Of a DNA stretch of 51,435 bases, positions 42,589 through 49,130 are shown one piece after another (position 1 is the first letter of the stretch; every line of letters begins with the position of its first letter). Source of the DNA: Bacteroidota bacterium (GTDB taxonomy: Bacteria > Bacteroidota > Bacteroidia > NS11-12g > UBA9320). The position numbers and the translations under genes are program-made. Below the pieces are notes generated by a model. That model ran no database searches and was not told the origin of the DNA. It worked only from the letters and a program-made list of their open reading frames with translations. The DNA lies in the NCBI GenBank assembly GCA_018700895.1, contig JABIUV010000036.1, positions 1 through 51,435 of the forward strand, written 5' to 3'.

Positions 42589-43016
42589 CTAAAACAACCC
42601 AAACGTAAGGTGTATTTTTTTTTCCATCCTCCACTCTTCCCAAGCAATCCGAAGTACTATGGCTATTTCTATGAGCAGGTATGCCCAACCCAAGGGATGG
42701 ATGTGTAGCGGTCGTGGTAAGCGACTGTGAGTGAGAGTACGCAATAGGCGGCATTGGCTACGGCGATAATTTTGAGATAGGGCGTGTAGTTGATAGTTAA
42801 GGCGAAGTAGCACACTACATCATACACCGTAATGAAATACGGCACCGCAGCTAGCAAGGAAAGACTATCGCTCGGGATACCAAAAATGGGCTCGTAATTC
42901 ACCAAAACTACTCCCAGCAACACGGCAGAAAGTGCTGCTCCTAGAGCATCAACCAAAAACAGTTGCTTGGGATCTTTGGCAAAGTAGGTGGAGCAGCGAC
43001 GCAAATATTTTTGCAA
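42589..43016 (-). pseudogene. Frameshifted small membrane protein
   Basis: From ATG at 43016 the frame encodes about 105 residues with three membrane segments (DALGAALSAVLLGVVLV, AAVPYFITVYDVVCYFAL, IAVANAAYCVLSLTVAY), then drifts into TSIPWVGHTCS and stops. A neighbouring minus-strand frame continues the expected sequence as HPLGWAYLLIEIAIVLRI and EEWRMEKK to a stop at 42589. Together they match a ~140-residue four-helix membrane protein family that I recall from other Bacteroidota. One indel near 42710-42720 breaks the gene. It could be true decay or a sequencing error. It lies 6 nt downstream of the VOC gene, so both were probably co-transcribed. Confidence 0.65.
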
Positions 43017-43022
43017 CCTCTA

Positions 43023-43394
43023 TTATCTATGCTGGTCTATGAGTATGGCATTGCCATCGGGGTCGGTTATCACAAAACTGGCAGGCCCTGTAGTGGTCTC
43101 GTCTGCTTGTACCGGTATAGATACTTTTTGTTTTTTGAGTTCCTGCTGTATTTCTCGCACATCATCAAAACTATCAAGCTCTTTGGCGGCTTGATCCCAT
43201 CCCGGATTGAAGGTCAGCAAGTTTCCCTCAAACATTCCTTGAAACAATCCAATCAGTGTATTCTGATTTTTCATGATGACGTAGTTTTTCTCAAAATCGC
43301 CCGAAAACTCCTTGAACCCTAATTTTTTGTAAAAGGCAATAGATGCCTTCAGATCTTTTACACTCAGACTTACCGAAAATGCTCCTAATTTCAT
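43023..43394 (-). CDS. VOC (glyoxalase/bleomycin resistance) family protein
   Basis: 123 residues. Two beta-alpha-beta-beta-beta modules: FSVSLSVKDLKASIAFYKKLGF opens the first, and SFVITDPDGNAILID closes the second, the standard VOC signature. Some metal-binding positions of true glyoxalases are not obvious, so a binding or resistance role is as likely as catalysis. The substrate is unknown. The ATG is 5 nt below a TACCTTTG element on the minus strand. A frameshifted membrane gene follows after 6 nt. Confidence 0.88.
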   Translation of the reverse strand: MKLGAFSVSLSVKDLKASIAFYKKLGFKEFSGDFEKNYVIMKNQNTLIGLFQGMFEGNLLTFNPGWDQAAKELDSFDDVREIQQELKKQKVSIPVQADETTTGPASFVITDPDGNAILIDQHR

Positions 43395-43399
43395 ATCAT

Positions 43400-43407
43400 C
43401 AAAGGTA
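43400..43407 (-). promoter_or_regulatory. Candidate -7 element (TACCTTTG), leaderless spacing
   Basis: The minus strand reads TACCTTTG with 5 nt to the VOC-gene ATG at 43394. Transcription would begin at or inside the start codon. Confidence 0.55.
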
Positions 43408-43523
43408 GATGATTTAGGAGGATAGATGTAATAAGTGATTTAGAAGGATGCACAGAACATAATAGGTTACAAGTAGTGGACAATATGGGGAATGCCTGAT
43501 GTAGATAGTCTCGGTACTACATC

Positions 43524-43531
43524 TATTTTTG
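43524..43531 (+). promoter_or_regulatory. Candidate -7 element (TATTTTTG) for the exonuclease gene
   Basis: A TAnnTTTG match 5 nt before GTG 43537. It supports that GTG over the upstream in-frame ATG at 43492. Confidence 0.5.
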
Positions 43532-43536
43532 TTTTT

Positions 43537-44301
43537 GTGAATATTACATTGACCAAACCACTGGTAGTTTTTGATTTGGAGACTACAGGAGTGCAGATAG
43601 CCACCGACAGAATAGTAGAGATATACTGCATCAAAATACAACCTGATGGGAGCGAGGAGCATCTGCACCAAGTACTAAACCCAGGCATTCCTATTCCTCC
43701 GCAGGTTTCGGCTATACACGGTATTTGGGACAAAGATGTGGTGGATAAGCCTTCGTTTGCGGCATTTGCTAAAGAGTTGAATACCTTTTTGGGAGATTGT
43801 GATTTTGGTGGATTTAATAGCAACCGTTTTGATTTTCCGATGCTAGCAGAGGAGTTTTATAGAGCTGGTGTATCTTTTGATACCAATAGAAAATTTATAG
43901 ATGCACAGCGTATTTTTCATAAAATGGAACCCCGTAACCTCGGGGCGGCTTACCAAAAGTACTGCGGCAAAGAGCTCATTAATGCACACAGTGCTAAGGC
44001 CGATACGGTGGCCACGTGGGAAATAATAAAGGCACAAGTAGAGCACTATGATGAACTAGAGGGGCATATCGATTTTTTAAATTCATTCAGTGGTGAGAGC
44101 GAGTTTTTTGATTTTGCACGCAGAATAAAACGCGGAGAGAATGGCGAAGCATTATTTAATTTTGGTAAATATAAGGGCCAAAAAGTAGTAGATGTTTTCA
44201 GAGAAAATCGCGGGTATTATGACTGGATGATGAAAGGTGATTTTCCTGAAAATACCAAAGCCGTTATTACAAAACTGGCATTGGAGAGTAGAAATGCCTA
44301 A
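43537..44301 (+). CDS. DnaQ-like 3'-5' exonuclease with ExoX-like C-terminal domain
   Basis: About 254 residues from GTG at 43537. An upstream ATG at 43492 or a downstream TTG at 43549 are alternatives. The DEDDh exonuclease fold shows FDLETTG (Exo I), the GFNSNRFDFPML block (Exo II) and INAHSAKADT (Exo III with H and D). After a linker, NFGKYKGQKVVDVFRENRGY and DWMMKGDFP form the small domain also found at the end of exodeoxyribonuclease X. The predicted role is proofreading or repair-associated removal of 3' nucleotides in the cytoplasm. It stands alone and divergent from the VOC gene. Confidence 0.9.
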   Translation: MNITLTKPLVVFDLETTGVQIATDRIVEIYCIKIQPDGSEEHLHQVLNPGIPIPPQVSAIHGIWDKDVVDKPSFAAFAKELNTFLGDCDFGGFNSNRFDFPMLAEEFYRAGVSFDTNRKFIDAQRIFHKMEPRNLGAAYQKYCGKELINAHSAKADTVATWEIIKAQVEHYDELEGHIDFLNSFSGESEFFDFARRIKRGENGEALFNFGKYKGQKVVDVFRENRGYYDWMMKGDFPENTKAVITKLALESRNA

Positions 44302-44326
44302 GCACAGATTTTAAATTCATACGATT

Positions 44327-44710
44327 GTGCGTACTCCCAGTAAAAAGGTACTTGTAATTCCCAATGGGCAAGTAATAGAAGGTATAGTACCCAACTACTC
44401 TATAAAAGGGAACATCCGTATAGGACTCTCAGCTTGGTTACCGTATAATGAAGATTATCCGAAGGTAAAAGAGCTGCTACTTGCCGGACTAAAAGATATA
44501 AACGGAGTACTCACTTACCCAGCTCCGGAAGTTGGGATTCGGTAGTTTGACTCGCACAATATCAGGTTCTCCATACGCCCTTATACAGAATCGTGCAATT
44601 TTTGGGACGTACACTATGACACCAACGAAATGGTAAAACGTGTATTTCATGAAAACGGCATCAAGATGGCTTACATAAAATGTGTGGAGTTTGGCGAAAT
44701 AGCGAGATAG
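44327..44710 (+). pseudogene. MscS-type mechanosensitive channel, C-terminal remnant
   Basis: The frame gives RTPSKKVLVIPNGQVIEGIV, the beta-domain block that follows TM3 in MscS (RTPDNxxVxIPNG), then YPAPEVGIR and a TAG at 44543-44545. Reading on in the same frame restores family-like sequence (NIRFSIRPYTESCNFWDVYY, VKRVFHENGIKM) to a stop at 44708-44710. The membrane helices are missing entirely, because a stop lies a few codons upstream. The remnant is thus both 5'-truncated and interrupted by a nonsense codon. It cannot form a channel. Confidence 0.8.
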
Positions 44711-44814
44711 GCTTTTTTAACAACTTCTATTACATAAAGTGGGTTTAAGTCTCAGATTTCGGTCTATGTTTTTTTGCAAATCAACTTGCTCTCGGTTTGA
44801 ATCTATATTTGGCA

Positions 44815-44822
44815 TAACTTCG
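44815..44822 (+). promoter_or_regulatory. Candidate -7 element (TAACTTCG) for hutH
   Basis: One base off TAnnTTTG (TTCG instead of TTTG), 7 nt before the hutH ATG. The same TTCG variant occurs at uvrA (28192-28199). Confidence 0.4.
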
Positions 44823-44829
44823 CAAACCC

Positions 44830-46317
44830 ATGCAACTAGCCGAACATCATACCCTAGAAGATATTCAACAAATCGCAGCCTCAGGTGAGCAGGTGACTCT
44901 GTCAGACACCGCCAAGGCAAATATTGAAAAGTGTCATAAGTACTTACTAGACAAGGTGAAACAAGATGGTCCACCTATCTATGGTGTGAATACGGGCTTT
45001 GGTTCGCTGTGCAATACGGAGATAGATAGCAAAGACCTCTCTCAGCTCCAAATTAACTTATTGCGTTCACACGCTTGTGGAGCAGGGGCTTATGTACCCA
45101 AAAAAATTATAAAACTGATGTTACTGCTCAAAGCTCAAAGCTTGAGCTACGGACACAGTGGGGTACAATTGGCCACGGTAGAAAAATTATTAGAATTTTA
45201 TAATAACGATATCATTCCTATCGTATACGAACTAGGCAGTTTGGGAGCAAGTGGAGATTTAGCCCCGCTCAGTCATTTGGCATTGCCGCTCATCGGAGAA
45301 GGAGAGGTGTGGAACACAAGTTTAAGCTTAAATTCAAGTCAAAGTCTAGGTTCTTTTGCTGAAGCAAAAAAAGTAAAGCCTCAGCCTTCTAATCTTCAAC
45401 TGGGACCAAAGGAAGGACTTGCTCTTATCAATGGTACACAGTTTATGCAGGCGTATGGATTGCACTGCTTGTTCAAGGCCAAGGATATTCTCAAAAGAGC
45501 TGATTTGCTTGCTGCCTTATGTATAGAAGCGTATGATGGTCGTCAGGAGCCATTTTTAGCATACAGCCATCAGATAAGGCCACACAAAGGACAATTGGCA
45601 ACCGCCAAGGCCGTACTAAGCCACTTGCAGGGAAGTGAGATTCTTGCTCAAGAAAAAGTGCATGTACAAGACCCTTACAGTTTCAGATGTGTGCCACAAG
45701 TACACGGAGCCAGCAAGGATGCTGTAGACCACGTGTCTGCCGTGTTTGAGACCGAAATAAACTCCGTAACCGATAATCCAAACGTATTTCCTGATGAGGA
45801 CTTAGTACTGAGTGCGGGTAATTTCCATGGGCAGCCGTTAGCCCTACAACTTGACTATCTTGCTATTGCAATAGCAGAAATTGGCAGCATAGCCGAACGT
45901 AGAATCTATAGACTGGTAGAAGGTAAACGAGGTCTTCCCGCTTTCTTAACGGCGAATCCAGGATTAGAGAGTGGGCTAATGATTGCACAATATACGGCTG
46001 CCAGCATCGTGAGTCAGAATAAGCAACTGTGTACACCGAGCAGCGTAGATAGCATAGAAAGTAGCAACGGACAAGAAGACCACGTGAGTATGGGAGCTAA
46101 TGCCGCGACCAAGTGTCTGCGGGTGATAGAAAACGTAGAACGTATACAAGCGATAGAACTCCTCACGGCGAGCAAAGGATTAGAATTTCGCCGACCACTC
46201 CAATCATCACAAGTGTTAGAAGACCTTGTAGCCAAAGTAAAATCCATAGCAGATATTAGCGATGGCGATAAGGTATGGGCAGATGAGGTAGAGAAGATAC
46301 GCTTGAGTTTTGGATAA
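44830..46317 (+). CDS. hutH: Histidine ammonia-lyase
   Basis: 495 residues. It deaminates L-histidine to urocanate, the first step of histidine breakdown. The A140-S141-G142 triplet in GSLGASGDLAPLSHL forms the MIO electrophile. YGVNTGFGSL near residue 51, SVTDNPNVF and GNFHGQPLALQLDYLAIA are further family blocks. hutU, hutI and hutG are not adjacent, so the pathway is scattered or this copy works alone. A tyrosine ammonia-lyase role cannot be fully excluded in this superfamily, but the length and motifs favour HutH. An Lrp-type regulator lies convergent downstream. Confidence 0.92.
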   Translation: MQLAEHHTLEDIQQIAASGEQVTLSDTAKANIEKCHKYLLDKVKQDGPPIYGVNTGFGSLCNTEIDSKDLSQLQINLLRSHACGAGAYVPKKIIKLMLLLKAQSLSYGHSGVQLATVEKLLEFYNNDIIPIVYELGSLGASGDLAPLSHLALPLIGEGEVWNTSLSLNSSQSLGSFAEAKKVKPQPSNLQLGPKEGLALINGTQFMQAYGLHCLFKAKDILKRADLLAALCIEAYDGRQEPFLAYSHQIRPHKGQLATAKAVLSHLQGSEILAQEKVHVQDPYSFRCVPQVHGASKDAVDHVSAVFETEINSVTDNPNVFPDEDLVLSAGNFHGQPLALQLDYLAIAIAEIGSIAERRIYRLVEGKRGLPAFLTANPGLESGLMIAQYTAASIVSQNKQLCTPSSVDSIESSNGQEDHVSMGANAATKCLRVIENVERIQAIELLTASKGLEFRRPLQSSQVLEDLVAKVKSIADISDGDKVWADEVEKIRLSFG

Positions 46318-46355
46318 GGGAGTTAAATAGTTAATTGGTGGTGTTTGGTGTATCC

Positions 46356-46413
46356 GTTCGTGTCCCCACGAATATTTGCTTTGTTCGTTATTCACGTTCG
46401 TGAGGACACGAAC
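46356..46413. repeat. Inverted repeat after hutH
   Basis: GTTCGTGTCCCCACGAA (46356-46372) and TTCGTGAGGACACGAAC (46397-46413) are inverted copies with one mismatch, and each arm is itself partly palindromic. It is located between the convergent hutH and Lrp genes. It resembles another dispersed intergenic repeat of Bacteroidota and could act as a transcription terminator. Confidence 0.75.
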
Positions 46414-46516
46414 AACTAGCCGTGTTTTTATATACGTCGCATACACTTGGTCAGTGAAGAGGATACTGCAACAGCGGTGACTAACTACTATTGTGCGATA
46501 CGTAACTAGTGGTGGC

Positions 46517-46975
46517 CTAGAAATTAATAGCTGTTGTGTTTTTAATCTCTTTTAGGACTATATGGCTGTCTATATCCTTGATTCCGTCTATGGTAGAGAG
46601 TTTGTTAACCAAAAACTCACGATAGTGTTCTATGCCTGAGAACCTTCCTTTCGCTATGTAGTCATATGTGCCAGCAGTGTTGAGTAGTTCCTGTATTTCA
46701 GTGAACTTAGATAACGCCATTATAAAACGCTCTCTCACATCTAAGGCATGGTTATTCATCGAAATATTGACGACTACCAAAATGGCACGGTCTACGGATT
46801 TAGGGTTGATAATGGCCACATAGTTTTTTATCACTCCGTTCTTCTCTAGTCGCTTTATTCGCTCATATACAGGTGTGGGGGTAAGGTGCAGCCAGTCGGC
46901 CATTTGTTTTATGGTCACCTTTGCATCTTTTTGGAGGTATTTAAGGATTTTAGCATCTGTGGCATCTATTTTCAT
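46517..46975 (-). CDS. Lrp/AsnC family transcriptional regulator
   Basis: 152 residues. An N-terminal helix-turn-helix (DAKILKYLQKDAKVTIKQMA, LTPTPVYERIKRLEKNGVI) is followed by the RAM effector-binding domain (VVVNISMNNH, LLNTAGTYDYIAKG, SHIVLKEIK). Lrp-type proteins sense amino acids and act as octamers. Its gene is convergent with hutH and divergent from a small acidic ORF, so regulation of either is possible but not shown. A long AT-rich gap (about 110 bp) upstream probably holds its promoter and autoregulatory site. Confidence 0.93.
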   Translation of the reverse strand: MKIDATDAKILKYLQKDAKVTIKQMADWLHLTPTPVYERIKRLEKNGVIKNYVAIINPKSVDRAILVVVNISMNNHALDVRERFIMALSKFTEIQELLNTAGTYDYIAKGRFSGIEHYREFLVNKLSTIDGIKDIDSHIVLKEIKNTTAINF

Positions 46976-47085
46976 ATTATTTTCTTTTATTATTAAACTT
47001 AGCAGTAATATTTACGTATTTTATAAGTTAATAACGAAAATAATATTAAGCAATCACATATTTGCATTGATAATGTATTGAAAAT

Positions 47086-47280
47086 ATGTTTTATAGAAAC
47101 GCAATGGGAAGTCTCAAGGAGACAGATCCATCACAAAAGCAAATTAGTGGTAATCAATCTAACCGAAGAAAGTCCTCTAAGAAGGACTTATGGGATTATG
47201 AAGAAAATCTGATAACGGAGAGTGATATGGATGATTTCTATTACCTGGATTACGAGGACGATAACGATTATTTCATTTAA
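47086..47280 (+). CDS. Small acidic hypothetical protein
   Basis: 64 residues, or 58 from the second ATG at 47104. No family recognised. The N-terminal half is polar and basic (NRRKSSKKDL) and the C-terminal half strongly acidic and aromatic (MDDFYYLDYEDDNDYFI). There is no signal peptide. A CATATTTG near-match to the -7 consensus lies at 47057-47064, 21 nt before the ATG. It is divergent from the Lrp gene and 16 nt before a secreted acidic protein gene, so the two are likely co-transcribed. Confidence 0.55.
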   Translation: MFYRNAMGSLKETDPSQKQISGNQSNRRKSSKKDLWDYEENLITESDMDDFYYLDYEDDNDYFI

Positions 47281-47296
47281 TTTAGATTTTTATGCA

Positions 47297-47671
47297 ATGA
47301 GAAATATAGTTTTAATTGCGTTTGCAGCGGTATGTGTCTCTTGGATTTTTCCACAGACAACTGTGCCTCCCGAAACATATACTGTACAAGCAACTTTTTT
47401 AGGTTTTAATGATGATTATCAGTACTTATTCAAGGATGCTGAAAACAAAATTATAGTGTTTGACCAGGTATCTGAGGATTTAGATTATGACCTCTCATTA
47501 GAGGACTACATCGATGATACCTTTGAAATTACTTGGAAGTATCTACCTGTAGAGATGGAGAATGAAGAGTTAGACGAGGGTTTCGATGAGGAGGATTCAG
47601 ATTTTAATTCTATGATTTCAACTTCAGAGAGCGATAAATACAAAATAATCACCGCCTTAAAACGGTTGTAA
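47297..47671 (+). CDS. Hypothetical secreted acidic protein
   Basis: 124 residues from ATG at 47297, chosen because it puts a signal peptide (RNIVLIAFAAVCVSWIFPQ) at the N-terminus. A longer in-frame start at 47222 lies inside the preceding gene. The mature part is small and very acidic (ENEELDEGFDEEDSDFN), with a beta-like region TYTVQATFLGFNDDYQYLF. No family recognised. The gene is AT-rich like its upstream neighbour and ends 26 nt before a strong terminator. Confidence 0.68.
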   Translation: MRNIVLIAFAAVCVSWIFPQTTVPPETYTVQATFLGFNDDYQYLFKDAENKIIVFDQVSEDLDYDLSLEDYIDDTFEITWKYLPVEMENEELDEGFDEEDSDFNSMISTSESDKYKIITALKRL

Positions 47672-47697
47672 TTTATTAACAGATAAAATAATACAAG

Positions 47698-47730
47698 AAG
47701 GGTCTTCATTTGTTTGAAGTCCCTTTTTTT
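47698..47730 (+). terminator. Strong intrinsic terminator
   Basis: AAGGGTCTTCA and TGAAGTCCCTT form an 11-bp stem with one T-T mismatch, loop TTTGT, followed by a run of T. It ends the small acidic gene pair. Confidence 0.85.
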
Positions 47731-47997
47731 GTGTCTCTTATTCGGTCCTGCAAAAGCGTTACACAAAGAATGTGTGATGAAGAAGGAGATAGACTTTTTT
47801 ATGCAATGCCAAGGTATTAGGGTATATGGTCATTTATTATCTAACCCATAACTGCACGGCTCCATTCAATTGCCAATTTATTATTTACCTTGCTTGGAAT
47901 CACTTCTGACTATTGAGCAGTCTAATTCTTTTCTATGCATACACTGATAGCTTGATCAAAATATCGAGTCGTTGAATTATTGGCATCTTTGTAACCA

Positions 47998-48551
47998 ATG
48001 ATAAAACTTTCATTCATAGCCCTGTTACTTGCCGCCATAGGAAGGGAGGAGTATAATCAAGGTTTATTCAGCTTGAGAATGTTGAGGTAATTAACTATAT
48101 TGTATTTAAATTCTTAGATAGCCTAAGTAGGCTCAACCTATCGGAAAATGAACTAACTACGTTGCCCGACAGTATAGAGCAAATGACTCAACTCACATCC
48201 TTAGCGGTGAATAATAACCAGTTAACCACACTTCCTAGTGGAGTATCTCAGTTAGTCAACTTAACCTATCTTAGTACCTACAATAATGCATTGACCAGTT
48301 ATCCGTCGGTAGCTGACTTGGTAAATATTCAATCGCTGTATATCGGAAGTAACAAGCTCACTGCTTTTCCTACTGGAATGCAGAACCTCACAAAGCTTAC
48401 CTCGCTAGAAATACACGGCAATCAGTTTGAAGTATTTCCCACGTTTGTGTATGATTTGCCTGCATTAGAGCGGGTATGGCTCAACGAAAACTTGCGAACT
48501 AAAAAAGGCTTCCATCCTATAAGAGAGAAGCCCATTTTACATTTTAGGTGA
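47998..48551 (+). pseudogene. Broken leucine-rich-repeat secreted protein
   Basis: ATG at 47998, 6 nt below a CATCTTTG element, starts a signal peptide (MIKLSFIALLLAAIG) that runs into a stop at about 48092 in its own frame. In another frame, open from 48055, leucine-rich repeats begin: SLSRLNLSENELTTLPDSIE, LTSLAVNNNQLTTLPSGVSQ and about three more of 23 residues each. The signal peptide and repeats were once one gene, and an indel near 48055-48092 separates them. The C-terminal residues after LNENL are read-through of a terminator. The repeats alone could start at TTG 48162 but would not be exported. Confidence 0.65.
48501..48532 (-). terminator. Intrinsic terminator on the minus strand
   Basis: On the minus strand GGCTTC and GAAGCC pair around a 14-nt loop and are followed by TTTTTT. 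It is placed 28 nt past the stop of the lipoprotein gene and ends the receptor-lipoprotein unit. Confidence 0.7.
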
Positions 48552-48559
48552 GGAATTTA

Positions 48560-49120
48560 TTATTCTACTTTAAGAACGAAGTCCACCTCTACATCTGTTT
48601 CTCCTACATTGCAGCTGCCGTCTTTTACGTCAGGTTGGTGCTTTAGGCTTATGCTAAACGTCCCTGTTGCAGCTTCCGAAGTAGCTACAAGTGCCGCTAG
48701 TCCCAGGTCAAGTCCGTTATTATCTTTGTCAGTGATAGTTAGGCTAGTGCCCGCATCGGTGGTATAACATACCATGTGCTCATCAGCTTCTTCTTGCACC
48801 TCTTCTGTGATGTCTTCTACATTCAAAGTGCTTTCATCTAAAAATCGTACCGCCAAGTAATAGTTGGTATTCGCATTTAGACTTATCGTATCCGTTTGAG
48901 TAGGGGCTTCACCACCGTCGCCGTCTGGATCCGCAAATTTGAAAGTTTTGACAATTGAGCTGTCAAAAGCACTGGTAAATGTAAGCTCTACTGAAGTAAT
49001 GAGTTCTTCCTCATTGGGGTCTTCTGGAGTGATTACGTCATCATCCTTACAAGATGAAAAAGCGAATAAGCTTAGTACGAAAAGAGCTAAGATTGTTTTG
49101 TTGATTGATAAATGTTTCAT
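48560..49120 (-). CDS. Lipoprotein partner of TonB-dependent receptor
   Basis: 186 residues. Lipoprotein signal: KTILALFVLSLFAFSSC with the lipobox FSSC and an acidic DDD after the cysteine, the usual Bacteroidota pattern for outer-membrane lipoproteins. The mature part is acidic and beta-rich (SVELTFTSAFDSS, ADPDGDGGEAPTQTDTISL, DKDNNGLDLGLAAL). Similar lipoproteins often follow a TonB receptor gene in this phylum. It starts 10 nt after the receptor stop, so the two are co-transcribed. It probably helps bind or hand over the receptor's ligand. The ligand itself cannot be read from the sequence. Confidence 0.8.
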   Translation of the reverse strand: MKHLSINKTILALFVLSLFAFSSCKDDDVITPEDPNEEELITSVELTFTSAFDSSIVKTFKFADPDGDGGEAPTQTDTISLNANTNYYLAVRFLDESTLNVEDITEEVQEEADEHMVCYTTDAGTSLTITDKDNNGLDLGLAALVATSEAATGTFSISLKHQPDVKDGSCNVGETDVEVDFVLKVE

Positions 49121-49130
49121 GTGTGTTTTA

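Noticed and set aside
42246-42640. Possible tmRNA with its tRNA-like end at 42246
   Set aside because: No tmRNA 5' end (GGGG..GAUUCUGGAUUCGAC) and no tag-peptide reading frame occur within 400 nt upstream on the minus strand.
47731-47997. Gap before the LRR gene
   Set aside because: No open frame with protein-like features, repeat or hairpin was found apart from the promoter-like element at its end.
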